The position numbers and the translations under genes were made by a program. The notes below the pieces were generated by a model. It ran no database searches. It was not told the origin of the DNA and was given only the letters and a program-made list of their open reading frames with translations. Shown here in pieces: positions 34,961-44,635 of a DNA stretch of 44,966 nucleotides (position 1 is its first letter; every line of letters begins with the position of its first letter). Source of the stretch: Apostichopus californicus (Eukaryota; Echinodermata; Holothuroidea; Aspidochirotida; Stichopodidae); the NCBI GenBank assembly GCA_020650975.1, contig JAIPMN010000360.1, positions 1 through 44,966 of the forward strand, read 5' to 3'.

Positions 34961-35235
34961 AGAGAGTCACAAAGTCACCTTTCTGTCAGCAACGACCATT
35001 TTGATCATCCCTCTGTAGTTATCTGGCAAAATGCAATACTTTTCTGTTTTTAATTCCTGCTCCTCTGTGGGAAGGATTCTTTTGAAACTGATACAAACGA
35101 TATAAGTGTCATTCTCGTCATCTCAAACGAGTACGGTGCAAGTTTTCCCCCACGTAGTTATTTTAAGCACGGACTAATATATTATAGCAGTTAGGTAATT
35201 AAAACAATTTCATTCTCTGAAAATACTTTCCTCAG

Positions 35236-35521
35236 GTTTTTCTTGCATCAGATTTGAGAGGAGGCAATCCATACTCAGTTACTCAGGCAACAGTTCCTGG
35301 AAGTGCTGCTAGTCAAACTCTCATAGCGGGCCAAAGCCTGAATTTTGCGAGTACCTCTGCGGTCATAGACACGAGGACTCTGAGCTGCTCCTCTGACCCT
35401 TACATCTGTGCCACCCTGGGTGCACACCCATCCCGTGTCTTCAGCCTTAATGGCTACATCCCCCAAACTAACACCTTCGACGATGATCTACTGACAGTGT
35501 GTACCAGAATTAATTGTGACG
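35236..35521 (+). CDS. Module M16, exon 2 of 2
   Basis: The acceptor AATACTTTCCTCAG precedes 35236 and the donor GTAAGT follows 35521, 286 bp, phase 0 to phase 1. It begins VFLASDLRGGNPYS and continues LIAGQSLNFAS. It ends with LSCSSDPYICATL and VCTRINCDG. Confidence 0.9.
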
Positions 35522-35921
35522 GTAAGTGGACACTTCTAATGGTATTTGTTATGGTCATATTTTGAAGTTTTCAAGGAGAGAAAAATTTCAGTGAAAACAT
35601 AAAAAACTTTTCTTTTTCTTTCATGAAGATTGAATCTCTGGCTGATTTTCACTTATCAACCATTTATTAATGTGTTATTTAAAAAAAAACAGAAATGAAT
35701 TAGTGAATAAAAATGGGGACCTGTGAGATAAACCTGTCAGTTGGGCACTGCTTTTAGCTGCTGCCATGTGGAGGGATTGTCTCTATGTTTGACAGGTTAT
35801 CGTCGCTTGTCCGGGGTAATATTTGGATGCGCCTTTGGCACCTGCTATCGGTGGATACGTCTGTGCTTTATAAATCCTCAATATTAATTATTTATACAAG
35901 AACTTTTGATATTTTCTACAG

Positions 35922-36338
35922 GTGTGGTTATTGAACAAAACGTAATTACTATCATTGAACCAGCTGGGTCGATATTTGCTAGAGAGGACAACAATTTCTG
36001 CTTGGACGTCACACTGAGCTTTGCCGCAGATGGAGGCAGTGTGGTGGGCACCGACCTGTTTGAATTTGAGGCCTACATGAGCCAGAATGCCAACGGAGAC
36101 CTACCCGTGACAGATTCCGTAACGGCAATCTCTCTGAGAGCAGATCAAACCGCCATTGATGCTATAAACGGCCAGTCAGCAACCTTTGATACCCTGAAGG
36201 CAAACCTTTCACTAGGACTTTTCAACTGTCCATCTGGAGTAGGATATGTTTGTGTCCGAGTCCGGGAGGGTCCTAACAGCAACCCAAGTTATACTTTATC
36301 AGGTCAAGTGGTCAGCTGTGCGGAGATAAACTGTATAG
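35922..36338 (+). CDS. Module M17, single exon
   Basis: The acceptor GATATTTTCTACAG precedes 35922 and the donor GTGAGA follows 36338, 417 bp, phase 1 both ends. It contains SFAADGGSVVGTDLFEFEAY (Phe for Trp), then NGQSATFDTLKANL, FNCPSGVGYVCVRV and SCAEINCIG. It has one extra Cys in the N-terminal strand (NNFCLDV). Confidence 0.93.
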
Positions 36339-36939
36339 GTGAGATCATACTCGGCAATCGGAATCAATTCTCCTTTCACAACATCGAGTGCCTTTACTTT
36401 TGACTGCTACGATACAGTACAGTTTGAAGGTTTTACTCTGTCATTCTATTAATGTCTACAGGTTCTAATTGCTAATTACTTGAAAGTAAACTATTGAAGC
36501 CTTAGCCACTCCTATGACTATTTCTATCAGATGACACTAATGGCCCTTTGTTGTAAACATGTCATTTGGGGCCCGCACTAAAGCTCTTACGATTTGCTAA
36601 TGATATTTTGTGTTGCATTTGAGGAGGAGCTAATGGTATCTTGTCTTAGACTCAGTAGTCCAGTAATTTGAGTCGGAACTAATATATACCTATTTTTGCC
36701 TGCACTACGTCAATCACCACATTGATGCGTTCGAACCAACGGTGCTTTTGGTGAGAAACTGGTGAATTTGAAAACCAGATTTCTACGAGAAGAAAACGTC
36801 GAATGGGGACAATTTTCACATGGAAAAAAAAGAGAAAAAAAAAGAACTACAAGTAGTACAATGTATCCAAATCTTCCACCAGACAATTCCTTTAAACCAA
36901 GTGTTTTTTTAACCAACTGTCAATAAATTCTTTTGGTAG

Positions 36940-37176
36940 GCATCACAGTAGAATCCTCATCTCTCAGCTTGATCAGCCCTCCATCAGTTGTGGAAAACAG
37001 CGACGAACAGATCGCAAGCTTTGACTTCACTCTCGCAGTAGCCCCTGGCTCAGCGGGATTTAGACTCCAGGAAAGACTCTGGCTAAGATTCAGGGTCTAC
37101 ACAGCTAACTCCCAAGGAAACCCTGTCGGAAACTTGGATGCATTTACATTGCTATCATTTGATCAAGCAAGCACAG
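36940..37176 (+). CDS. Module M18, exon 1 of 2
   Basis: The acceptor TTCTTTTGGTAG precedes 36940 and the donor GTAGGG follows 37176, 237 bp, phase 1 to phase 1. It encodes ITVESSSLSLISPPS, then RLQERLWLRFRVYTANSQG. The D-x-D-G turn is replaced by APGSAGF. Confidence 0.87.
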
Positions 37177-37399
37177 GTAGGGTTTAAGATTGGATTCAGT
37201 TTTGGTATGGTATTATTCCTTTGGTAAGTGGAACTGTTTTTAGCTCTCTCAAGAAGCTACCAAGTGTTACTGAAACTAGGATAACAGATCGGTGAACACC
37301 GTCGGGGATTCGTTCGACATCAGTGTTATGTGTTGACACCAAGTGTTAGTCAAGGTGCAATTGAACACACTACTAGATCTTTTGAACATGAATGTTTAA

Positions 37400-38095
37400 A
37401 GTAGCGCTCTCAAGTAGAAATCAAATTAACATTTCTCCCGAACACCCTCCTAGAACATTTGACAATATGCTTCAAGTACCCACCAAGTGTTACTAATCCT
37501 ACTCGAACACCCTCCTAGATCCTTTGACAATACGCATCAAGTAGCTACCAAGTGTTACTAATCCTACTCGAACACCCTCCTAGATCCTTTGACAATACGC
37601 GTCAAGTAGCTACCAAGTGTTACTAATCCTACTTGAACACCCTCCTAGATCCTTTGACAATACACATCAAGTAGCTACCAAGTGTTACTAATCCTACTCG
37701 AACACCCTCCTAGATCCTTTGACAATACGCGTCAAGTAGCTACCAAGTGTTACTATTCCTACTTGCACACCCTCCTAGATCCTTTGACAATACGCGTCAA
37801 GTAGCTACCAAGTGTTACTAATCCTACTTGAACACCCTCCTAGATCCTTTGACAATATTCATCTAGTAGCTACCAAGTGTTACTAATCCTACTTGAACAC
37901 CCTCCTAGATCCTTGGACAATATGCTTCAAGTGTTACTAATCCTACTTGAACACCCTCCTAGATCCTTTGACAATACGCATCAAGTAGCTACCGAGTGTT
38001 ACTAATCCTACTCGAACACCCTCCTAGATCCTTTGACAATATTCATCTAGTAGCTACCAAGTGTTACTAATCCTACTTGAACACCCTCCTAGATT
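37400..38095. repeat. Tandem array of about ten 65-bp units
   Basis: The unit contains CAAGTGTTACTAATCCTACT, then CGAACACCCTCCTAGATCC, TTTGACAATACGC and TCAAGTAGCTAC. One unit near 37915-37930 is shortened, and the first unit is divergent. The array fills most of the intron within M18. Confidence 0.95.
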
Positions 38096-38269
38096 CCCTA
38101 TACATCAGCATTGGCAGTGTGGCATTAAACCGCCAAAAGCGATGTGCCTGACTTTTCAAAATATTACACTACCAACCTTTAGTAAAAGAAAACAGTTCCA
38201 TATTTGTTTTTGAATCATGTTAGCAATAGAAAAAGAAAACTGATTTTTGTCGTTGTCGATCTTCCACAG

Positions 38270-38446
38270 TTCTGACCAGCGGAGAAGTTTCGGTTATCGC
38301 AGGTGTAGGAGTATCTCCTTTCGACACCTTTAACACTTTGTGCCGCGATATTCCTATGTTCTGTGTGACACTCGAAGAAGATCCTGACTACTCCGTGGTA
38401 TTCTTAAATGGTGCAGAAACAGCATGTGTTCCCATATCATGCAGAG
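38270..38446 (+). CDS. Module M18, exon 2 of 2
   Basis: The acceptor GTCGATCTTCCACAG precedes 38270 and the donor GTGAGC follows 38446, 177 bp, phase 1 to phase 1. It encodes VLTSGEVSVIAGVGVSPFD, then TLCRDIPMFCVTL and ACVPISCRG, with all four Cys. Confidence 0.88.
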
Positions 38447-38454
38447 GTGAGCTT

Positions 38455-39045
38455 ACCCACTGATGACTACTGATGCACACTGACTACTGATGACTACTGA
38501 TGATGATACATACATACATACTTTTATAAAGACTACTAATGACTGATGATGACTGATGACTACTGAGGCCCACTGATGATAATGACTACTGATGACTACT
38601 GATGATGATGACTGAGGCCCACTGATGACTACTGACTAATGATGATGACCACTGATGACTACTGATGCCCACTGACTACTGATGACTACTGATGATGATG
38701 ACTGAGGCCCACTGATGACTACTGACTAATGATGACGATGACTACTGATGCCCACTGAATACTGATGCACACTGACTACTGATGACTACTGATGATGATG
38801 ACTACTGATGACTACTGATGCCCACTGACTACTGATGATGATGACTACTGATGGTGATACATACATACATACTTTTATAAAGACTACTGATAACTACTGA
38901 GGCCCACTGATGATAATGACTATTGATGACTACTGATGATGATGAATGAGGCCCACTGATGACTACTGACTACTGATGACTTATGATGACTACTGATGAC
39001 TGATGACTACTGATGCCCACTAATGACTAATAAAGCAACTGACAC
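38455..39045. repeat. Satellite-like array of GATGACTACT and GCCCACT units
   Basis: Decamer- and 13-mer-like units (GATGACTACT, GATGCCCACT, GAGGCCCACT) are arranged in higher-order blocks. One block with CATACATACATACTTTTATA occurs twice, near 38506 and 38859. It starts a few bases after the M18 donor. Confidence 0.93.
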
Positions 39046-39281
39046 TGACTATATTTGCTCAGAAAACACTTTTAATATAATATGACAAGATATTTTAGCG
39101 ATTGCTTGTACACAACATTTCATTGTAAAAACTGAATGCCTGAATCGGATTAGGTGTATTTCTTCATACTGAGGAAGTTGGGCATTGGGGGGGGGGTGGG
39201 TAGTTGCTAATGGTCATCCATGTTGCTCCTAAATTTTAGCATGCTAACAAATGCCACAATTATTATTTTTTTTTCCGGAAA

Positions 39282-39624
39282 TGCTTCCTGGACTCTCTGA
39301 CCTATTGAAATTAGTTCTAAACATTAAAGCTCTCTTATATGCAATATTAATGATCCTTGTGTTATGGTCACTATTTGTTAATTTCATAAAATGTTGTTGT
39401 TGAAATCTTAGATGTCAACATTATCAGTAATGGACCAGGAATGGTTATGAAGTGCTTCCTGGACTCTGTGACTGATTAAATTATTTCTAAACTTTGAGGG
39501 CTCTAGTATTTTTGTACTAGGCAGTATTGATGATCTGGCTTGTGTTATGGTCACTATTTGATTTAATTTCCTGATAGGAGTCGAAGTTCTGGATGTCAAC
39601 ATTCTCAGTAACGGCCCAGAAGTC
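39282..39624 (+). repeat. Tandem duplication of the M19 acceptor region and exon start (171 bp)
   Basis: Both copies start TGCTTCCTGGACTCT, at 39282 and 39453. Both include GTGTTATGGTCACTATTTG, a pyrimidine-poor acceptor and GATGTCAACATT-TCAGTAA-GG-CCA. Copy 2 contains the real M19 exon start. Copy 1, with AAATCTTAG at 39410, can be read for about 20 codons before a TAA. Confidence 0.88.
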
Positions 39625-39885
39625 CGAGAGAGGATGCCAACATTCATCCTTACTGAGTTCAGGGCAGAAGTGGAATCGGACCCAGATGGCGCCAGTGTCA
39701 CTGGTTCTAACCTGTGGAACGTGGCTGTATTTTTCGACGACCAAGCAGATTGTCTAGGCAACGCTTTCCCTGATACCAGAACAACTGACGGCAGCTCGTC
39801 TAATCTGCCTGTGAGGGCTGGACAAACACTTTTATTGACAAGGCCATTCTTTGTCATGAATCTTCAAAATCTTGCTTGTCCAAGT
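39578..39885 (+). CDS. Module M19, exon 1 of 2
   Basis: The acceptor AATTTCCTGATAG precedes 39578 and the donor GTAAGT follows 39885, 308 bp, phase 1 to phase 0. It contains SDPDGASVTGSNLWNVAVFF, then an extra Cys in QADCLGN, VRAGQTLLL and NLACPS. It is cut inside the Cys1-Cys2 loop, like M7. Confidence 0.9.
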
Positions 39886-40299
39886 GTAAGTTCCATTAAT
39901 GTAAATCAAATGATGGAGAAGGGTTGGGGGGGGGTGTTGGTGGTGGCACAGGGATGGAGGGTGGGGCTTGTTTAGTTAAACTCCCATCATAAATTTAGCT
40001 TCTCCTGAGTATTTTTTGGTATGGAATGGAATATTCAGGATTTTTTTTTTTAAAGGGGGAGGGAGGTGAGGGGTGGGAGGGGGACAATGTTAATTTATTA
40101 CCAATATTATTTTGATCTCTATTCCATTCAGCAGGGTCTATTTTGCCAAAACAACTTTCCAATCCAAAACTGCATGGAATACTAAGTATTCTGTGGAATT
40201 AGTTATGATAAGACAATGGTAGCAGTTGTTTTACTTTTAGGGATGAAATCTGTCACAAAAATATTAAAATTCTGAATTTGTCTTACTTTTCTTCCATAG

Positions 40300-40417
40300 G
40301 GACCTCTGTACCTTTGTGTAGAATTTGACAAACAGGAAATCACTACACCTCCATTTACTTTGAGCTTCCCGAACGGAGTTAACTCAAGATACGGATCGGT
40401 GGAGGCCAGATGTCGAG
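40300..40417 (+). CDS. Module M19, exon 2 of 2, missing Cys3
   Basis: The acceptor TTTTCTTCCATAG precedes 40300 and the donor GTTGGT follows 40417, 118 bp, phase 0 to phase 1. It encodes GPLYLCVEFDKQE and ends GSVEARCRG. The Cys normally five residues before the last one is replaced by Ser. The additional Cys of exon 1 (QADC) may be the substitute partner of Cys2. Confidence 0.85.
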
Positions 40418-41256
40418 GTTGGTAGTCTCAATTTAGAGAAAAATTCTGTCACTTAGCAAACTCTAAATATGTGGAACTTAATCATTCCAACTAAATGTTT
40501 GTTCCTTTTATTCTGAAGAATGGACTTTTTTATCTTTTTGTTTAAACAACAAGATAATAACAATTGTTGTAATATCAGTCATTATGAGAGAGCGGCTTAC
40601 AGTAGTTATTTCATTCCATATTTAATAGTTGAGATTGCCAGATCTTCGATGTTGTTCAGAACGGGGCAATCACAGTCCTCAGGTTTCAACGTAAGGCCAC
40701 TTAATTAAGGGTTGCTCTAGGAATTTTATCCGAATACCAGTCTTTACTGCTCGATTATGGTGCCAAAAGTTCAAGTCAGATTCAAGTTTATATTAGCTAA
40801 GATGATAAGGAGTCAAACTTGAATGGATGTCCAAATTTACAGATATTGGATATCCTAAATGGTGGTTCACTTTTTTTGTGTGCAAACTCTCTATTCATGA
40901 GTCACTATATTTCATTTGTTTTATTTATTTTTTCTGCATATGCTTTGATTTTTTTCTTCTCTTCTTTTGCAAAGGAATTCTCTACCCAATCTTAAAGCCT
41001 CGTATTAGTTTCTATAAAAAACCACTCCCCCTTTTTCACAGTTTCTTTTGTTTGTTGAATTGTTGTTTGTGTGTTTATCCAAGTGCGGACTGTTGAAATT
41101 AAAATGACGAAATACGTTCCCTAAAGAGACATGTTCGAAACGAAACCTTTCACATCGGCAGGGCGACTATCTAAAAAAAAATCTGGAAGATTCAGTCTCG
41201 AGATGATATGGAAAAGCATTTGACAAGATCTATAATTGGACGAGTGCAAGGCTGAT

Positions 41257-41326
41257 GGCTAGGACAGGATTTGAACCAATGACCCAGAGGTCACAACTGG
41301 CTCAAATACCATTCTAGCCACAAAGT
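41257..41326 (-). mobile_element. tRNA-like SINE head, minus strand
   Basis: On the minus strand, TGGCTAGAATGGTA (A box) is followed by GGTTCAAATCC (B box) at tRNA spacing. No clear acceptor stem pairing was found. It is in the intron between M19 and M20, close to a second tRNA-like element in the same orientation. Confidence 0.6.
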
Positions 41327-41519
41327 TTCTTTGCTCTTTTCCATTGTCTGAAAATACCCCACTTTCCATTATTCCTATTCCTACATAAAGATCTAGAATT
41401 ATCAGAGGTTTTAACTGTCGAAGTTTGCATGACCATTTCACAATGTCTTAACACATGGAATATTAGAAGACATTACGATATCTTCATCTTTTGTCATACC
41501 CTTTTGTATATATGGATGT

Positions 41520-41752
41520 TTTTTAGATCCTCCTGCGAGCAGGAACTCGCGAAGAAGCCATCGTTGGCTTATCAAAGCCGCAAGCTGACGGAAGTCAGTC
41601 TCTTACATTCATATTTAACGTCCATGATTATGAATTGTCAATTGTCAACAACTCTGTAACTGGACGACATACACTAATCTTGGAGTGACTCGAACTCGGG
41701 ACCTTATGATTGAAAGGCACCGGCGTTAACCACTGAGCTAACACTCCTTTTC
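41520..41752 (-). mobile_element. tRNA-derived SINE, minus strand
   Basis: The minus strand begins GGAGTGTTAGCTCAGTGGTTA (its first 19 bases are a near-perfect tRNA 5' end and A box) and carries GAGTTCGAGTCACTCC as T arm and acceptor end. A 150-bp tRNA-unrelated body follows, with small hairpins such as GCGAGCAGGAACTCGC. The head keeps much of the cloverleaf, but the acceptor stem pairs only in part, so it is a retroposon rather than a functional tRNA gene. It ends 14 bp before the M20 exon. Confidence 0.75.
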
Positions 41753-41765
41753 TTTCCTCCTAAAG

Positions 41766-42043
41766 GTGTGGAGATATTTACCTCCAGGCTGAGTAGTATT
41801 CCGGACGGAGTCATTGTTCAAGAGGGAGACACCTCTCGCAATCTTGTGCTGAACTTCTTTTCTTCATTCACCTCAACTACGGCAGCACTGCAGGGGACTA
41901 ACCTATGGGAATTGACTGTCTTTGGATCAAGAACTGCTGATGGCACTGTGAACCGAGAATTCCCCACTAAAGTGTTTATAACCGAACAAAACCTTCGAGA
42001 CCAGAGTGTTCCTAGATTTTTTTTAGCCTTTGATGAAATTTCA
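41766..42043 (+). CDS. Module M20, exon 1 of 2
   Basis: The acceptor CTTTCCTCCTAAAG precedes 41766 and the donor GTGAGT follows 42043, 278 bp, phase 1 to phase 0. It encodes VEIFTSRLSSIPDGVIVQEG, then ALQGTNLWELTVFGSRTADG. The minus-strand SINE begins immediately upstream, so the branch point and pyrimidine tract have very little unique sequence. Confidence 0.89.
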
Positions 42044-42329
42044 GTGAGTAATAGTGTTTTTGGGGGTAAAATAGGGTAAATTATGTACAATTACATATAT
42101 CATGTTAAATTATGTAAACACTTTACTTCTACATCAAATTCATTGTCGTAAACTTCAGATTTCCTGAGGGGAACCATGAGATATGAATTCTCACCTCCAA
42201 TTAGTGTGAAAATAAATTAGCTAGTACTTATTTTTCATAGATTCAGTGACAGGGAACACTTATCCCATGAATATTTAGTGGGGTTGGTGAGTTGCCTCTG
42301 AACATTAGTGTTTCCTGTGTTCATGACGT

Positions 42330-42978
42330 AATGAATAAGCTGAGGAACACTAGTGTTCCAGATATGTCATGTAATGAGGAATCAGTAGACCTTGGAACAC
42401 TAGTGTTCCAGATATGTCAGGTAATGAGGATTCAGTAGACCTTGGAACACTAGTGTTACAGATATGTCATGTAATGAGGAATCAGTAGACCTTGGAACAC
42501 TAGTGTTCCAGATATGTCAGGTAATGAGGAAGCAGTAGACCTTGGAACACTAGTGTTACAGATATGTCAGGTAATGAGGAATCAGTAGACCTTGGAACAC
42601 TAGTGTTACAGATATGTCAGATAATGAGGAATCAGTAGACCTTGGAACACTAGTGTTACAGAAATGTCAGGAAATGAGGAATCAGACCTTGGAACACTAG
42701 TGTTACAGATATGTCAGGAAATGAGGAATCAGTAGACCTTGGAACACTAGTGTTACAGATATGTCAGGTTATGAGGAATCAGACCTTGGAACACTAGTGT
42801 TACAGAAATGTCAGGAAATTAGGAATCAGTAGACCTTGGAACACTAGTGTTACAGATATGTCAGGTAATGATGAAGCAGTAGACCTTGGAACACTAGTGT
42901 TCAAGATATGTCAGGTAATGAGGAATCAGTAGACCTTGGAACACTAGTGTTACAGATATGTCAGGTTATGAGGAATCC
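42330..42978. repeat. About 13 copies of a 46-50 bp repeat with a palindromic core
   Basis: The unit contains GGAACACTAGTGTTCC (or TACAG variants), then GATATGTCAGGTAATGAGG and AATCAGTAGACCTT. The core in the early units is a perfect 16-bp palindrome. Later units carry CACTAGTG only. Three units lack the AGTA tetramer or similar. The array is in the intron within M20. Confidence 0.95.
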
Positions 42979-43451
42979 AACAAACAATCAACTAACCAAC
43001 AAACAAACAAATAAATAAAAATAAATACTCATAAACATTGAATTTCTAATCAGAAGAATCAAATGAGTTTCAATTTGCTGTGTAATCAATTGCACACGGC
43101 ATGTAAAATTTAATATTCATTCATCTTATTTCAAACACTTTCACATTTTGCTAAATTTTTAAAATATTTTTTATAGTGAAAGTTGTAACACCAGTGGCTC
43201 ATTTGTGAATGTGACTGGAAATCAAGTAAAAAGTGTTCCCATGGTAATGGTTCACATGTCAAAAATCAATCGTCAGTGCTATATGTACATTATCAATAAT
43301 AATGCTAGAGCCTGTCACCTCCCTGCATAGAGTTAAGCTAAGATATTCCACAAATCAACTTCCTTATTAACAGATGATTTCACAAGAACATTACTAGTTC
43401 ATTGTTTGACATAATCATTTGAAATGACTTGAAATTATTTCTTTTCTCAAG

Positions 43452-43620
43452 GTGACTGTCAACTTACGTGGCACACGATGTGCGAATTTTCAATACATTT
43501 GTGTCACGATTGATCGTGATCCAGGTTCTGATCCATTCTTCACACTGATCGGTGTACCAGACGACTCCAACACCCCAGAAGTCGTCGCAAGGACAGCTTG
43601 TATCGAGGTTTCCTGCGCAG
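43452..43620 (+). CDS. Module M20, exon 2 of 2
   Basis: The acceptor TTTCTTTTCTCAAG precedes 43452 and the donor GTCAGC follows 43620, 169 bp, phase 0 to phase 1. It encodes VTVNLRGTRCANFQYICVTI and ends ACIEVSCAG. All four Cys are present. Confidence 0.88.
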
Positions 43621-43639
43621 GTCAGCAGTATTCTGTACT

Positions 43640-43945
43640 ACGGTCGCTGAACAGGAGGGAACAGGGGAGGGAGGGAGGCACGGAGATAGGGATTATTTCG
43701 GGAGTGGTGGGAAGCAGGGGCGTGAGGTTGGCGAGAAATGGAGTGAGGTATTAAGGTGTGGTGGTAGGATATTGGGAGCGGTGGAAAGGAAGTGCTGGGA
43801 AAAGGGAGCAGGGGAGTGAAGGGAGGAAGTGGATAAAGGCCATAGGTAGAGGGAAACAGAATCAGGGTGGGGCATGAACTTGTATAAGGGAGGTCCAGGG
43901 GGAAGGGGGCATGTGTAGGTGGTTGCAGGGTGCAGCAGAAATGGG
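43640..43945. repeat. G/A-rich low-complexity intron start
   Basis: GGGAGG, GGAAGG and GGGAACAG-like sequence, clearly purine-biased, follows the M20 donor. The open frames seen across it on both strands are composition artefacts. Confidence 0.7.
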
Positions 43946-44218
43946 TTCATGGCAGGGGTATATCAACTAAGCTGGAATGACAGTTTTGCAGTTCGAACAC
44001 AAAACAAATTTTTTAAAACCTTCTTAGGTCTCTTTCTTTCCAAGTGATGAATTCTCGACAATGCATGTAACAATGTTGCTGTTTTTTTTGGTCAGAAAAT
44101 GAAGTTAGCTATCCTCAGTTTGCTGATCCTCTGGATATTCCATTCCTAGTCCTGTCAACCTCTGTGTTTTCATAGTTGAATGCTCATCCTCTTTGTTTTG
44201 TCTTCCCCCATTTTGCAG

Positions 44219-44635
44219 GTGTGGAGGTGGTCGCTGTTATTGTGGGAATCTCCCAAGGGGTAGTCATTTTTGAAAACAACCCAACCCAAGAGATTCAAGG
44301 TTCTGTGGGCATTCAAACTCATCCAGAAGCAGCCCCTGTGACCGGAAACAACTATTGGAGAGTCTTCGTCTTCTTCAACGACCGACCGGACGGATACGGT
44401 CCTGCGGGTCGCCTCTTGGAGACCGAGATGAACATACCACCCGAGTCAAGAACCCAAGACTTGCCCCCAGGAGGCGAGATCCAATTCAATCCCGCGCAAG
44501 CCACAGTGAATTTTAACACCTCCTGTAGCATCGGAGAGTACATGTGCTTTGAGATCTTCAATGGCTTGGACATTCTGTCGCCACAGGTCACACTCCTAGG
44601 CAATGTGATACATTGCTTCGATGTGCCTTGTCAAG
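44219..44635 (+). CDS. Module M21, single exon, last module in the window
   Basis: The acceptor CCCCCATTTTGCAG precedes 44219 and the donor GTAAAG follows 44635, 417 bp, phase 1 both ends. It contains VTGNNYWRVFVFFNDRPDGY, then SCSIGEYMCFEI and HCFDVPCQG. A standard phase-1 donor shows that the gene continues to the right. Confidence 0.92.

Larger units (their letters stand above)
5743..44635 (+). other. Partial giant gene encoding 21 tandem copies of an unrecognised four-cysteine module
   Basis: Thirty-five exons were assembled by eye from open frames, GT-AG borders and the repeated protein pattern. They form 21 modules (M1-M21) of 135-160 codons. Each module is divisible by three and flanked by phase-1 introns, so modules can be duplicated or skipped without a frameshift. 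Eight modules are single exons (M1, M6, M8, M10, M12, M14, M17, M21), twelve have two exons and M2 has three. The shared pattern is an N-terminal beta-rich half with an acidic D/N-G turn and L-W, then two Cys around a Y-x-C strand, and a final C-x4-C-x-G. Conserved Cys pairs and the lack of hydrophobic membrane segments suggest an extracellular protein. I do not recognise the family. Neither the start nor the stop is in the window. Introns not listed separately show nothing I can name. Confidence 0.88.

Noticed and set aside
37400..38095. CRISPR-like regular repeats
   Set aside because: Units are directly tandem with no unique spacers, in an intron of an animal gene. It is a minisatellite.
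39408..39857. 149-codon minus-strand open frame opposite M19
   Set aside because: Complement of a well-supported module exon. Its sequence shows no family pattern.
41680..41752. Possible functional tRNA gene on the minus strand
   Set aside because: The acceptor stem pairs only partly and a SINE body follows. Better explained as a retroposon head.
43640..43950. Open frames on both strands after M20
   Set aside because: They arise from purine-rich low-complexity sequence and show none of the module motifs.
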